A stretch of 64,000 nucleotides of DNA from assembly GCF_022842375.1 (NCBI RefSeq), contig NZ_JALHPR010000019.1, positions 25,311 to 89,310 on the forward strand, read 5' to 3'. Positions 1 through 8,765 of this stretch are shown piece by piece. Source of the DNA: Elioraea sp. (GTDB taxonomy: Bacteria; Pseudomonadota; Alphaproteobacteria; Acetobacterales; Acetobacteraceae). A program made the translations under genes and the position numbers. Below the pieces are notes generated by a model. The model had not been told where the DNA came from and did no database searches. It saw nothing but the letters and a program-made list of their open reading frames with translations. Position 1 is the first letter of the stretch. Every line of letters starts with the position of its first letter.

Positions 1-215
1 CCGCGAGCCTCGGCCTTCGTCCGACCGTGAACCCGCTGCCCGAACCGCTGCTGGAGGTGTTCCTGTTCGACTATGCGGCCGATCTCTACGGGAGGCGGAT
101 GCGCGTGCAGCTCAAGGGCTTCCTGCGTCCGGAGGCGAAGTTCGACAGCCTGGAGGCGTTGGTCGCGCAGATGCACGCCGATTGCAGCGCCGCCCGCGCG
201 GTGTTGGCGGCATGA
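1..215 (+). CDS. ribF: RibF C-terminal fragment (riboflavin kinase / FAD synthetase), 5' end outside window
   Basis: Only the last ~70 residues are present; the open frame starts at base 3 and runs to a TGA at 213-215. The visible stretch (SLGLRPTV, then LEVFLFDY, DLYGRRMRV, FLRPEAKFDSLEALVAQ) matches the C-terminal riboflavin kinase domain of bifunctional RibF, which phosphorylates riboflavin to FMN and adenylates FMN to FAD in the cytoplasm. The end LFDY..DLYGRR...FLRPE.KFDSL.AL is diagnostic of this family. Its stop codon overlaps the ATG of the SMR exporter (ATGA), so the two are probably cotranscribed. Recognition is from the conserved C-terminal motif only, because the FAD synthetase half lies outside the window. 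Confidence 0.9.
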   Translation, partial: ASLGLRPTVNPLPEPLLEVFLFDYAADLYGRRMRVQLKGFLRPEAKFDSLEALVAQMHADCSAARAVLAA

Positions 216-544
216 GCACGACCACCGCCTGGATCCTGCTCGTCCTCGCCGGCATCCTCGAGATCGCCTGGGCGATCGGATTGAAGCTGTCGGATGGGCT
301 GTCGCTCAGGAAACCGCTCGAAACCGGGCTCACGGCAACCGCGATCGTGGCCAGCATGGTGCTGCTCGCCACCGCCGCGCGTGGGCTGCCGATCGGCACG
401 GCCTATGCCGTCTGGGTCGGGATCGGGGCAGCGGGAACGGCCATCGCCGGCATGATGCTGCTCGGCGAACCCGCCACCGCGGCGCGGATGGGGGCAATTG
501 CCACCATCGTCGCGGGTGTCGTCGCGCTCAAGCTCGTGTCCTGA
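212..544 (+). CDS. gdx: SMR-family efflux protein, Gdx/SugE type (guanidinium exporter)
   Basis: A 110-aa protein with four hydrophobic helices, the usual size of small multidrug resistance proteins. The membrane-embedded glutamate is E17 (ILEIAWAIG), corresponding to the essential Glu of EmrE/Gdx, and GTAYAVWVGIGAAG near residues 66-79 is the Gdx/SugE signature. Family knowledge: dual-topology dimers exchange protons for guanidinium or quaternary ammonium. The start is the ATG at 212, which overlaps the ribF stop; an in-frame upstream start at 182 would lie inside ribF. No guanidine riboswitch is possible in the zero-length gap, so expression is probably coupled to ribF. The subtype call (Gdx rather than Qac) rests on the TAYAVW motif. 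Confidence 0.9.
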   Translation: MSTTTAWILLVLAGILEIAWAIGLKLSDGLSLRKPLETGLTATAIVASMVLLATAARGLPIGTAYAVWVGIGAAGTAIAGMMLLGEPATAARMGAIATIVAGVVALKLVS

Positions 545-574
545 CCGTCCGTTCCGGCATTTGACCCCCCGCAT

Positions 575-603
575 TTGACCGGTCGGGGCCGGTTCGGTAT
601 CGC
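575..603 (+). promoter_or_regulatory. Candidate sigma-70 promoter for ileS
   Basis: TTGACC (575-580), a 17-base spacer and TATCGC (598-603) lie about 125 bases upstream of the ileS ATG. The 10-mer GCATTTGACC occurs twice here (558-567 and 571-580). The leader between promoter and gene contains a GCGCCCG/CGGGCGC inverted pair (639-645 and 656-662). No T-box-like element was recognised. Confidence 0.45.
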
Positions 604-727
604 TTCGGCATGGCGCGGGCGCAGCAGAGCCGAATTACGCGCCCGGCGTCCTGAACGGGCGCCGGGACCACGAGACCGCGACCGCCCGCGCGCCCGCATG
701 CGCGCGCCTGACACAGAAGAGTTCCCG

Positions 728-3571
728 ATGACCGACGCCGCCAAGCGCGACTACCGCGACACCGTGTTCCTGCCGAACACTCCCTTCCCCATGCGCGGCG
801 ACCTGCCGAAGCGCGAACCCGCCCTGCTGGCGCGGTGGGAGAAGCTCGGCATGTGGGAGAGGCTACGGAAGGAAGCGGCAGGCCGGCCAAAGTTCATCCT
901 CCATGACGGCCCGCCCTACGCCAACGGCAACCTCCATATCGGCCACGCGCTGAACAAGATCCTGAAGGACGTGGTCAACCGCGCCAAGCAGATGGCGGGC
1001 TACGACGCCAACTACGTGCCGGGGTGGGACTGTCACGGCCTGCCGATCGAGTGGAAGATCGAGGAGCAGTACCGCGCCGCGGGCAAGGACAAGGACGCGG
1101 TCGACCCGATCGTGTTCCGCGCCGAGTGCCGCGCCTATGCCGAGCATTGGCTGTCGGTCCAGCGCGAGGAGTTTGCGCGCCTCGGTGTCGCCGGCGACTG
1201 GGCGAACCCCTACGCGACGATGCATTTCCGCTCCGAAGCCGTGATCTTCCGCGAGATCGGCAAGTTCCTGATGAATGGCGGCCTCTATCGCGGCGCCAAG
1301 CCGGTGCTGTGGAGCCCGGTCGAGAAGACCGCGCTGGCCGACGCGGAGGTCGAGTACCACGACCACAAGTCCACCACGATCTGGGTGCGCTTCCCCATCG
1401 TGACCGCCACGGCCCCCGACCTTGCGGGCGCGGCCATCGTGATCTGGACCACCACGCCCTGGACGATGCCGGGCAACCGCGCGGTCGCCTATGGCGCCGA
1501 CATCGACTACGCCCTCGTCGCGGTCGAGGGCGTTGCCGAGGGGTCGCGCGCCAGGGTGGGCGAGCACGTCCTCATCGCGCTCGCCATGCTGCCCGATGTC
1601 GCGAAACAGGCCGGCATCACCCAGCACGTGGTGCGCCGCGTGCTGAAGGGCGCTGACCTCGCCGGTACCGTCTGTGCGCACCCCCTCCGCGGGCAGGGTT
1701 ATGATTTCGACGTCCCCGCCCTGCCGGGAGACTTCGTCACGACCGAGGCCGGCACGGGGTTCGTGCACATCGCCCCCGGCCATGGCGAGGATGACTGGCA
1801 TCTGGGCCAGGCCAACGGGCTGCCGACGCCCGACACGGTGGGGCCCGACGGCACCTACTTCGCCCATGTGCCGCTGTTCGCGGGCGTGCATGTCTACAAG
1901 GCGGCCGACCCGGTCTGCGCGGCGCTGGAGGCAGCCGGCGGGCTGCTCGGCCGCGGCATCCTCGTCCATTCCTACCCGCATTCCTGGCGGTCGAAGGCGC
2001 CGCTGATCTTCCGCAACACGCCGCAATGGTTCATCGCGATGGACGGGGCGCATGGCGTGCGCGCGCCGGCACTCGCCGCGATCGAGGAGACGCGCTTCGT
2101 CCCCGCCCAGGGGCAGAACCGGCTGCGCTCCATGATCGCGCAGCGGCCCGACTGGTGCGTCAGCCGCCAGCGCGCCTGGGGCGTGCCCATCGCCATCTTC
2201 GTCGACAAGCGCACCGGCGAGCCCTTGCGCGACCAGGCGGTGATCGACCGCATCGCCGAGGCCTTCGCACGCGACGGTGCGGATGCGTGGTGGACCACCC
2301 CGCCCGCCGTCTTCCTCGGCAACGATCGCAACCCCGATGACTACGAGCAGATCCGCGACATCGTCGAGGTCTGGTTCGAGAGCGGCTCGACGCATGCCTT
2401 CGTTCTCGAAACCAACCCAGGCCTCGCCTGGCCGGCCGATCTCTACCTCGAAGGCTCCGACCAGCATCGCGGCTGGTTTCATTCCTCGCTGCTGGAAGCC
2501 TGCGGCACGCGCGGGCGGGCGCCCTACAACGCGGTGCTCACCCATGGCTTCGTGCTCGACGAGCAGGGCCGGAAGATGTCGAAGTCGCTCGGCAACGTCA
2601 CCGCCCCGCAGGAGGTGACGGCCCAGTACGGCGCCGACATCCTGCGCCTCTGGGTCATGGCGTCGGACTACACCGAGGACCTGCGCATCGGCCCCGAGAT
2701 CCTGAAGCAGCAGGCGGAGCTCTATCGCCGCATCCGCAACACGCTGCGCTGGCTGCTCGGCGCCCTCGAAGGCTTCGCGGAGGAGGAGCGCGTCGACTTC
2801 GCCGCGATGCCGGAGCTCGAGCGCTGGGTGCTGCACCGCCTGTCGGAGCTCGACACCCGCGTGCGTGCCGCGACCGACGGCTATACCTGGACCGGCGTGT
2901 TCGCCGAGCTGCACCAGTTCTGCGCGACCGACCTTTCGGCCTTCTATTTCGACGTGCGCAAGGACGCCCTCTACTGCGACAGGCCCGACAGCCTGCGGCG
3001 GCGTGCGGCGCGCACGGTGCTCGACCACCTGTTCCACTGCCTCACCGCCTGGCTTGCCCCGGTGCTGGTGTTCACGGCGGAGGAAGCCTGGCTCGCGCGG
3101 TACCCGTCGGAGGACGGCTCGGTGCATCTCCGCCTCTTCCCCGAGGTGCCCGCCGCGTGGCGGGATGAGGCGCTGGCGGCGAAGTGGGCGCGCATCCGCG
3201 AGATCCGCCGCGGCGTGACGGGCGCGATCGAGAAGGAGCGGGCCGAGGGCCGGATCGGCGCAAGCCTGCAGGCCGCCCCCGCGCTGCACCTGCCGGAGGC
3301 CGATGCGCCGCACCTCACCGCCGAGGGCTGGGCCGAGGTGGCGATCACCTCCGGCCTCACGCTCTCGACCGAGCCTGCACCTGCTGGCGCCTTCAGCCTC
3401 GATGGGCTTCCCGGCATCGCCGTGGTGCCGGCCAAGGCGCCGGGCCTGAAGTGCGAGCGGTGCTGGAAGGTGCTGCCCGAGGTCGGCACGCATGATGACC
3501 ACCCGGGCCTCTGCGACCGCTGCGCCGATGCGGTGCGTTCGGGGCTGACGGCACGGCGCGAAGCGGCGTGA
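728..3571 (+). CDS. ileS: Isoleucyl-tRNA synthetase
   Basis: A 947-aa class I aminoacyl-tRNA synthetase that charges tRNA-Ile and edits valine. The HIGH signature is H70-H73 (NLHIGHALN) within DGPPYANGN, and KMSKS is at residues 616-620. The large insertion between them holds the CP1 editing domain ([25 protein letters not shown]). The C-terminus carries a four-cysteine zinc finger (CERCWKVL ... CDRC), typical of the bacterial IleS type with a C-terminal zinc domain. The ATG at 728 follows AGAAGAG-type purines and gives a standard N-terminus; the frame is open upstream to 575 but that part is low-complexity Arg-rich and not conserved. lspA follows after 10 bases, so ileS-lspA-lipoprotein form one transcription unit, as in many alphaproteobacteria. 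Confidence 0.98.
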   Translation: MTDAAKRDYRDTVFLPNTPFPMRGDLPKREPALLARWEKLGMWERLRKEAAGRPKFILHDGPPYANGNLHIGHALNKILKDVVNRAKQMAGYDANYVPGWDCHGLPIEWKIEEQYRAAGKDKDAVDPIVFRAECRAYAEHWLSVQREEFARLGVAGDWANPYATMHFRSEAVIFREIGKFLMNGGLYRGAKPVLWSPVEKTALADAEVEYHDHKSTTIWVRFPIVTATAPDLAGAAIVIWTTTPWTMPGNRAVAYGADIDYALVAVEGVAEGSRARVGEHVLIALAMLPDVAKQAGITQHVVRRVLKGADLAGTVCAHPLRGQGYDFDVPALPGDFVTTEAGTGFVHIAPGHGEDDWHLGQANGLPTPDTVGPDGTYFAHVPLFAGVHVYKAADPVCAALEAAGGLLGRGILVHSYPHSWRSKAPLIFRNTPQWFIAMDGAHGVRAPALAAIEETRFVPAQGQNRLRSMIAQRPDWCVSRQRAWGVPIAIFVDKRTGEPLRDQAVIDRIAEAFARDGADAWWTTPPAVFLGNDRNPDDYEQIRDIVEVWFESGSTHAFVLETNPGLAWPADLYLEGSDQHRGWFHSSLLEACGTRGRAPYNAVLTHGFVLDEQGRKMSKSLGNVTAPQEVTAQYGADILRLWVMASDYTEDLRIGPEILKQQAELYRRIRNTLRWLLGALEGFAEEERVDFAAMPELERWVLHRLSELDTRVRAATDGYTWTGVFAELHQFCATDLSAFYFDVRKDALYCDRPDSLRRRAARTVLDHLFHCLTAWLAPVLVFTAEEAWLARYPSEDGSVHLRLFPEVPAAWRDEALAAKWARIREIRRGVTGAIEKERAEGRIGASLQAAPALHLPEADAPHLTAEGWAEVAITSGLTLSTEPAPAGAFSLDGLPGIAVVPAKAPGLKCERCWKVLPEVGTHDDHPGLCDRCADAVRSGLTARREAA

Positions 3572-3581
3572 CGAGCGGTTC

Positions 3582-4073
3582 GTGAACCCACGGCTCCGCC
3601 TCGGCCTGCCGGTCGCGCTCGTCCTCCTGGTCGCCGACCAGGTCACGAAGTGGTGGATCCTCGAGATCGTGCGGCTGCCCGAGGTCGGGCGCATCGTGAT
3701 CACGCCCAACTTCAACCTGACGATGGTCTGGAACCGCGGCGTCACCTTCGGCCTGCTGGCTGGGACTGCCTGGTGGCACCCCTATGTGCTGGCGGGCATC
3801 GCGCTCGCCGTCGCGGTGGCACTCGCGGTGTGGATGACACGGGCGGAAAACCGGCTGGTCGCGGTCGCCCTGGGTCTTGTCCTCGGCGGGGCGGTGGGCA
3901 ATGTGATCGACAGGGTGCGCTTCGGTGCCGTGGTCGATTTCGTGGACCTGCACGCCTTCGGCTGGCACTGGTATGTGTTCAACGTCGCCGACAGCGCGAT
4001 CGTGATCGGGGTGGGGCTGCTGCTTGCGGATGCCTTGCTCCGGCCAAGGTCAGAGGGTAACGAGACGCGATGA
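3582..4073 (+). CDS. lspA: Lipoprotein signal peptidase II
   Basis: A 163-aa inner-membrane aspartyl peptidase that cleaves the signal peptide of diacylglyceryl prolipoproteins. Four hydrophobic segments are evident. The catalytic aspartates fall in VVDFVD (D119) and FNVAD (D137), with the conserved GNVIDR and NRGVTFGL motifs also present. Translation probably starts at GTG 3582, 10 bases after the ileS stop; no ATG gives a complete first helix. Its stop overlaps the ATG of the next gene, which itself encodes a predicted lipoprotein and thus a likely substrate. Confidence 0.96.
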   Translation: MNPRLRLGLPVALVLLVADQVTKWWILEIVRLPEVGRIVITPNFNLTMVWNRGVTFGLLAGTAWWHPYVLAGIALAVAVALAVWMTRAENRLVAVALGLVLGGAVGNVIDRVRFGAVVDFVDLHAFGWHWYVFNVADSAIVIGVGLLLADALLRPRSEGNETR

Positions 4074-4642
4074 AGTCCACTCGCCCTATCCGCGTCGCTG
4101 TCCTGGCCGGTGCCTGTGCGCTGGCGGTCGGCTGCGGCGAGAACACGGCCAAGACCTTCGGCCTCGCACGCGACCCGCCGGACGAGTTCCAGGTGGCCAC
4201 CCGCGCGCCGCTGACCGTGCCACCCGACTTTGCGCTGCGCCCGCCGCGCCCCGGTGCGCCCAGGCCGCAGGAAGGCCCGACGCGCGAACAGGCTGCAGCG
4301 GTGCTGGCCGGCCGCCAGGGCGTCGTCGTCGGCTCCGCCGCGCCGACCGGCGGGCCCAATTCGCGTGGCGAGAGTGCCTTGCTCGCCGCCGCCGGTCCTG
4401 CCCCGCCGGCAGGCGTGCGCAACACGGTGGATGACGAGACCACCCTGCTCGACCGCACCTCGCGGGGGTTCACCGACCGCCTCGTGTTCTGGCGGACGCC
4501 GGAACAGCCCGGCGTGGTGCTCGACCCCGCCCGCGAACAGCAGCGGCTGCGCGAGAACGCCGCACTCGGCCGCGACCAGACGGTCGGCGACACCCCGATC
4601 ATCCAGCGTCGCCGGCGGGGCCTGCTTGAGGGTATCTTCTGA
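4070..4642 (+). CDS. DUF3035-type predicted lipoprotein
   Basis: A 190-aa protein beginning with a short basic N-region, a hydrophobic stretch and a lipobox-like LAVGC (Cys22), so probably a lipoprotein in the periplasm or on the membrane. The body has the DUF3035 pattern of alphaproteobacteria: PPDEFQV, RAPLTVPPDF.LRPPRPGAPRPQE, a variable linker, then a C-terminal basic tail. The family is consistently found directly after lspA, as here (4-base overlap). Its function is unknown; the middle is low-complexity and probably disordered. The call rests on motif memory and gene order. Confidence 0.8.
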   Translation: MKSTRPIRVAVLAGACALAVGCGENTAKTFGLARDPPDEFQVATRAPLTVPPDFALRPPRPGAPRPQEGPTREQAAAVLAGRQGVVVGSAAPTGGPNSRGESALLAAAGPAPPAGVRNTVDDETTLLDRTSRGFTDRLVFWRTPEQPGVVLDPAREQQRLRENAALGRDQTVGDTPIIQRRRRGLLEGIF

Positions 4643-4793
4643 GGCCGGATTTCCGGGCCGAGCTTGGCCCCGTCGCCGCGGGTGATCGGCATCGCCACGC
4701 TGCTCGTCCGCCCCGCCAGGGTTGGCGCGCCAGGCTGCTTCGCGACCGCCGCATGCGGTGAGGCAACCGGGCAACACAGGGAGGGAGGAACCG

Positions 4794-5663
4794 ATGATCA
4801 CGCACAGCAGCACCCTCCTGATCAACAAGACGCGCGGGCTGAAATTCACGGAGAGCCCGCGCTGGCACGACGGCAAGCTGTGGTTTCTCGACATCCATGA
4901 CAGGCGGATCAAGACCGCGGATCTTGAGGGGCGGGTCGAGACGGCCGTGGAATTGCCATTCATCCCGAATGCCTTTGGATTCCGGCGAGACAACAGTCTC
5001 CTGGTTGGCAATGCGATGCAGCGACACATCCACCGCTGGGACGGAACGGCGCTGTCACCGTTCTCCGATCTCGCCGATATCACGACCTTCTGCCTGAGCG
5101 ATGGGATCGTCGATGCCGGGGATCGGATGTACGTGGGGGATATCGGCTATGACTTCTTCGATCCCACGGCCCAGCCGGTCGACACCTGCGTGATTGCCTG
5201 CGTCGATCCCGATGGACGCACACGGGTTGTCGCCGACGGCCTGCACTTTCCGAATGGGATGGTGATCACGCCCGACGGCAGGACATTGATCGTTGGCGAG
5301 ACCATGGGTCACCGCCTGACGGCGTTCGACATCGAGGCCGACGGATCGCTCGCCAATCGGCGCATCCATGCGCAGCTGCCCGCTGGCGTTAGTCCCGATG
5401 GCATTGCGCTTGATGCAGAAGGTGCGGTGTGGCTTGCCAATCCTGAAGGCGATTTCGGTGCATTGCGGGTCCGAGAAGGCGGCGAGATCCTCGAGCGGGT
5501 GGACATGGATACGGAGTGCTACGCGGTGATGCTTGGAGGGCCGACACGTCAGCACCTCTTCATCTGCGGCTCTGACTCCCACGATCCGACCGAGATCGCG
5601 CGGACCCCAAGCGCCACCATCCGGGTCGTTGACGTCGCGGTCCCGGGGGCCGGCATTCCCTGA
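4794..5663 (+). CDS. SMP-30/gluconolactonase/LRE family protein
   Basis: A 289-aa six-bladed beta-propeller of the SMP-30 family, whose members are Ca/Zn-dependent lactonases acting on sugar or other lactones. The N-terminal metal ligand motif is seen in FTESPRWHDGKLWFLDI (E at about residue 18). The repeating blade motifs are DGIVDAGDRMYVGDIGYD, FPNGMVITPDGRTLIVGET and GVSPDGIALDAEGAVWLANP, the last containing the expected Asp ligand. The ATG at 4794 is preceded by GGGAGGAA at ideal distance, so the upstream open frame is not used. The gene is visibly poorer in GC3 than its neighbours (many ATT, GAT, TTT and AAT codons), suggesting more recent acquisition. The physiological substrate cannot be told. 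Confidence 0.88.
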   Translation: MITHSSTLLINKTRGLKFTESPRWHDGKLWFLDIHDRRIKTADLEGRVETAVELPFIPNAFGFRRDNSLLVGNAMQRHIHRWDGTALSPFSDLADITTFCLSDGIVDAGDRMYVGDIGYDFFDPTAQPVDTCVIACVDPDGRTRVVADGLHFPNGMVITPDGRTLIVGETMGHRLTAFDIEADGSLANRRIHAQLPAGVSPDGIALDAEGAVWLANPEGDFGALRVREGGEILERVDMDTECYAVMLGGPTRQHLFICGSDSHDPTEIARTPSATIRVVDVAVPGAGIP

Positions 5664-5868
5664 GTGTCCATCCGGAAACACCGGTCCGCGGAGAGGATGG
5701 CGTGCAACGCCCTCTGGACGAGTTTCAGATCGAAGCCAGACGGCGGCGGCAAATTTATCTGGTAGTCTATCGCCTTACCGCGGCGGCAAACTGCTTCACG
5801 TCTGGCGGCACCACCCTGGCAGGCGCAGCGTCCCGCGCCATTTCTCTGGGCGAAGGGGACCTCATCGC

Positions 5869-7281
5869 ATGACCGACATCCGCGACGCTGACCACATCGA
5901 ACGCCGCACCCTGCTCGCCGCCGGCGCCGCCGGTGCAGCCCTGGCCGCCCTGCCGGCCCTCCCGGCGCTGGCCCAGGCCACGACGCAGGCGACCACGCCA
6001 TCGCCCGCGGGAAGCGTGTTCGGGGCCGAGACCTTCACGCTTGCCAACGGGATGAAGGGCGTCGTCATCCCCATGTCGCGCGCGCCGGTCGTCGCTCACA
6101 TGGTGTGGTACCGCGTCGGTGCGGCCGACGAGACCACCGGGCAATCGGGCCTGGCGCATTTCCTCGAGCACCTGATGTTCAAGGGAACCACCACCCTCCC
6201 CGCCGGCCAGTTCAGCCGGCGCGTCGCCCGCGAGGGTGGTCGCGACAACGCCTTCACCGGCCATGACTACACCGCCTATTTCCAGCAGGTCGCGGCCGAT
6301 CGCCTCCCCCTCGTCATGGGCATGGAGGCCGACCGGATGACCAACCTGCTGCTTGACGAGAAGGACATCGCGCCAGAGCGCCTCGTGGTGATCGAGGAGC
6401 GGCGGCAGGTGGTGGACAACAACCCGCGCTCGCGCTTCCGAGAACGGCTTCAGAATGCCTTCTTCGTCAACCACCCCTACGGCCGCCCCATCATCGGCTG
6501 GGAAAGCGAGATCCGCGCGATCACGCGCGACAACCTCCTCGCCTTCTACCGCCAGCACTACCGGCCCTCGAACGCGATCCTCGTCGTCCAGGGCGCCGCG
6601 GACACCGAGGCGGTGCGACGCATGGCGGAGGACACCTACGGCCGCGTCACCGGTGGCCCGGCGCCGGAGCGCGCACGCCCGCAGGAGCCCCCACCCCTCG
6701 GCACCCGCCGCGTGACGGTGCGTGACGCCCGCGTGCGGGAACCCTCGCTCTCCCGTATGTACCCGGCGCCCTCGGCACGCGCCGACCAGGGCGTGGCGGA
6801 CGCGCTCGACGTCGCCGCCCACGTCCTCGGCAGCGGGCCGTCCTCGATCCTCTGGAAGGCACTGGTCGACAGCGGCCTCGCGGCCTCCACCGGCGCCTGG
6901 TACGGCGGCGACACGGTCGACCAGACCGAGTTCGCCCTCTCCGCCGCCCCCCGCCCCGGCGTCGCACCCGAGCGCGTTGAGGCAGCGCTGGACGAGACCA
7001 TCGCCAAGGCGGTGCAGGCCGAGGTGGCGGGCGAGCAGGTCGAGAGTGCGATCCGCCAGCTCACCGCCGGGGCCGCCTTCGCGCGCGACAGCCTGATGGG
7101 CGGGGCGCGCACGATCGGCGCGGCGCTGACCGTTGGCCTGCCGATCGAGAGCGTCGAGGCCTGGCCCACCCGCATCCGCACCGTGACGCCCGAGCGCGTG
7201 ACGGCAGCCTTGCGCGCCGTGCTGAAGGAGGAAGGCTCCATCACCGGCTGGCTCCTCCCGGCAGAGGGGAACCGCTCGTGA
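5869..7281 (+). CDS. M16 family zinc peptidase, catalytic subunit, exported
   Basis: A 470-aa pitrilysin/processing-peptidase-type protein. The inverted zinc motif HFLEH is followed by MFKGT, with the downstream Glu ligand in the VIEERR segment. The N-terminus has an RRTLLAAGAAG...ALAQA export signal, with a twin-arginine start and an AxA cleavage site near residue 35, so it should be periplasmic. The ATG at 5869 was chosen because the longer frame reads through non-conserved intergenic sequence. It overlaps the next gene by four bases (GTGA); active and inactive M16 subunits encoded in tandem are a known arrangement in alphaproteobacteria. Physiological substrates are unknown. Confidence 0.93.
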   Translation: MTDIRDADHIERRTLLAAGAAGAALAALPALPALAQATTQATTPSPAGSVFGAETFTLANGMKGVVIPMSRAPVVAHMVWYRVGAADETTGQSGLAHFLEHLMFKGTTTLPAGQFSRRVAREGGRDNAFTGHDYTAYFQQVAADRLPLVMGMEADRMTNLLLDEKDIAPERLVVIEERRQVVDNNPRSRFRERLQNAFFVNHPYGRPIIGWESEIRAITRDNLLAFYRQHYRPSNAILVVQGAADTEAVRRMAEDTYGRVTGGPAPERARPQEPPPLGTRRVTVRDARVREPSLSRMYPAPSARADQGVADALDVAAHVLGSGPSSILWKALVDSGLAASTGAWYGGDTVDQTEFALSAAPRPGVAPERVEAALDETIAKAVQAEVAGEQVESAIRQLTAGAAFARDSLMGGARTIGAALTVGLPIESVEAWPTRIRTVTPERVTAALRAVLKEEGSITGWLLPAEGNRS

Positions 7282-8540
7282 CCGGCCAAGGGAGCGGCTG
7301 GTCGGTTCCGGTCCAGACCATCACCTCGCCCGGCGGCATCCGCGCCTGGCTGATCGAGGACCGTTCGGTTCCCGTCGTCTCCCTCTCCTTCGCGTTCAAG
7401 GGCGGGTCAGCGCTCGACCCGGCCGGGAAGGAGGGGCGTGCCACGCTCGCCGCCGCCCTGCTCGACCAGGGGGCGGGGGAGCTCGACACCGCTGCCTTCT
7501 CGACCGCGCTCAGGGATCGTGCCGTGAGCATCTCCTTCGGCGCGGGGCGTGACGAGTTCACCGGTTCCGCCCGCATGCTGGCCGAGGAGACCGGCTTCGC
7601 GGCCGAGATGCTGGCGCTGGCGATGACGAAGCCGCGCTTCGACGGCTCCGCCATCGCGCGGGTGAAGGCGGGCCGTGCCATCGCTCTCCGCCGCGAGGCG
7701 GAGGACCCGCGCTCGATCGCCTCCCGCGCCTGGTGGGAACGCTCCCTCTCCCCCCACCCCTTCGCGCGCCCGCCAGGCGGCACCGAGGCAGCCCTCGCCG
7801 TCCTCGCCCGCGATGACCTGACGGTCGCGATCGCCGACCAGCTTCGTCGCGGCTCCCTGATCGCCGCGGCCTCTGGCGCGATCGATGGGCCCGGGCTCGG
7901 CCGGCTTCTCGATGCCGCCTTCGGCGCCGTGCCGGCGGGCGACGCGGCGGCGGTGGCCCCGATGCCGGAGCCCGCGCGGTTCGGTGTGGCGCTGGTCGAG
8001 CGTGACGCCCCGCAGGCCGTGGCGATCTTCGGCCATGGCGGCCCCTCGCCCGACGACCCTGACTGGGAAGCCTGCCAGGTGGTGAACTGGATCCTTGGCG
8101 GCGGCGGGTTCTCGTCACGCCTGACCGAGGAGATCCGCGAGAAGCGGGGGCTGACCTACGGCATCGGCACGCAGATCGCGCCGTTCGCGGGCCGCAGCCT
8201 GGTGCTCGGCTCGGTCAGCACCGAGAACCCGCGCTTCGGCGAGACGCTGTCGCTGCTGAAGGCCGAGTGGGCGCGGATGGCCGAGACGGGCCCGACGGCG
8301 GAGGAGGTCGAAAACGCCAAGGCGTTCCTGACCGGCAGCTTCCCGCTCGGGTTCACGAGCACGGGCCAGATCGCCGGCACGCTGGTGGCGTTGCAGTCCC
8401 TCGGCCGGCGGCCTGAGTGGCTGGGCAACCGCATCGCCCGCGTCCAGGCCGTGACGCTGGCCGACGCGCAGCGGGCGGCTCGGCGCCTGCTCGATCCTGC
8501 CGCGCTGTCGGTGTCGGTGGTGGGACGGCCGGCGATCTGA
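7278..8540 (+). CDS. M16 family peptidase, non-catalytic partner subunit
   Basis: A 420-aa M16-fold protein without the HxxEH zinc motif; the equivalent region reads KEGRATLAAALLDQGAG. The C-terminal M16 substrate-binding hallmark is retained (GGGGFSSRLTEEIREKRGLTYGI, containing the conserved Arg-Tyr-type region). It therefore resembles the inactive partner of a heterodimeric M16 protease whose active subunit is encoded just upstream. Translation probably starts at GTG 7278, overlapping the upstream TGA. No clear signal peptide is visible at this start, which is odd beside an exported partner; a periplasmic location would need one that is not recognised here. Confidence 0.88.
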   Translation: MTGQGSGWSVPVQTITSPGGIRAWLIEDRSVPVVSLSFAFKGGSALDPAGKEGRATLAAALLDQGAGELDTAAFSTALRDRAVSISFGAGRDEFTGSARMLAEETGFAAEMLALAMTKPRFDGSAIARVKAGRAIALRREAEDPRSIASRAWWERSLSPHPFARPPGGTEAALAVLARDDLTVAIADQLRRGSLIAAASGAIDGPGLGRLLDAAFGAVPAGDAAAVAPMPEPARFGVALVERDAPQAVAIFGHGGPSPDDPDWEACQVVNWILGGGGFSSRLTEEIREKRGLTYGIGTQIAPFAGRSLVLGSVSTENPRFGETLSLLKAEWARMAETGPTAEEVENAKAFLTGSFPLGFTSTGQIAGTLVALQSLGRRPEWLGNRIARVQAVTLADAQRAARRLLDPAALSVSVVGRPAI

Positions 8541-8559
8541 TCGCCCCCCGGCGGCGGGC

Positions 8560-8574
8560 GGCGGCTTCGCCGCC
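8560..8574 (+). terminator. GC hairpin after the M16 pair, possible terminator
   Basis: GGCGGC-TTC-GCCGCC forms a perfect six-base stem about 20 bases after the second M16 stop. Only two T residues follow it, so it would be a weak intrinsic terminator at best. The rest of 8541-8765 shows no gene. Confidence 0.25.
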
Positions 8575-8765
8575 TTGGCTCGCCGCAGGGGCGGCACGCC
8601 CCGGAAGTGAGCGGAGCGAGGCTGAGGGGCAACCTCATGCGTCGCGCGCCTGGACACGACCCCATCAAGCCCTCCTCACGCGGCGCTGGCATCGCCGCCG
8701 TGCCCGTTGCAGAATGGTGACGAATCCGGCGCCTTCAGGCCGGACACACGGGCCGAGGAGCCTCC

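Noticed and set aside
545..727. T-box or attenuator controlling ileS
   Set aside because: No T-box sequence, specifier stem or terminator/antiterminator pair is visible, and the element is not expected in alphaproteobacteria.
863..3745. A 960-residue open frame antisense to ileS
   Set aside because: It mirrors a certain gene, is Arg/Gly/His/Leu-rich with no domain, and long antisense frames are expected at this GC content.
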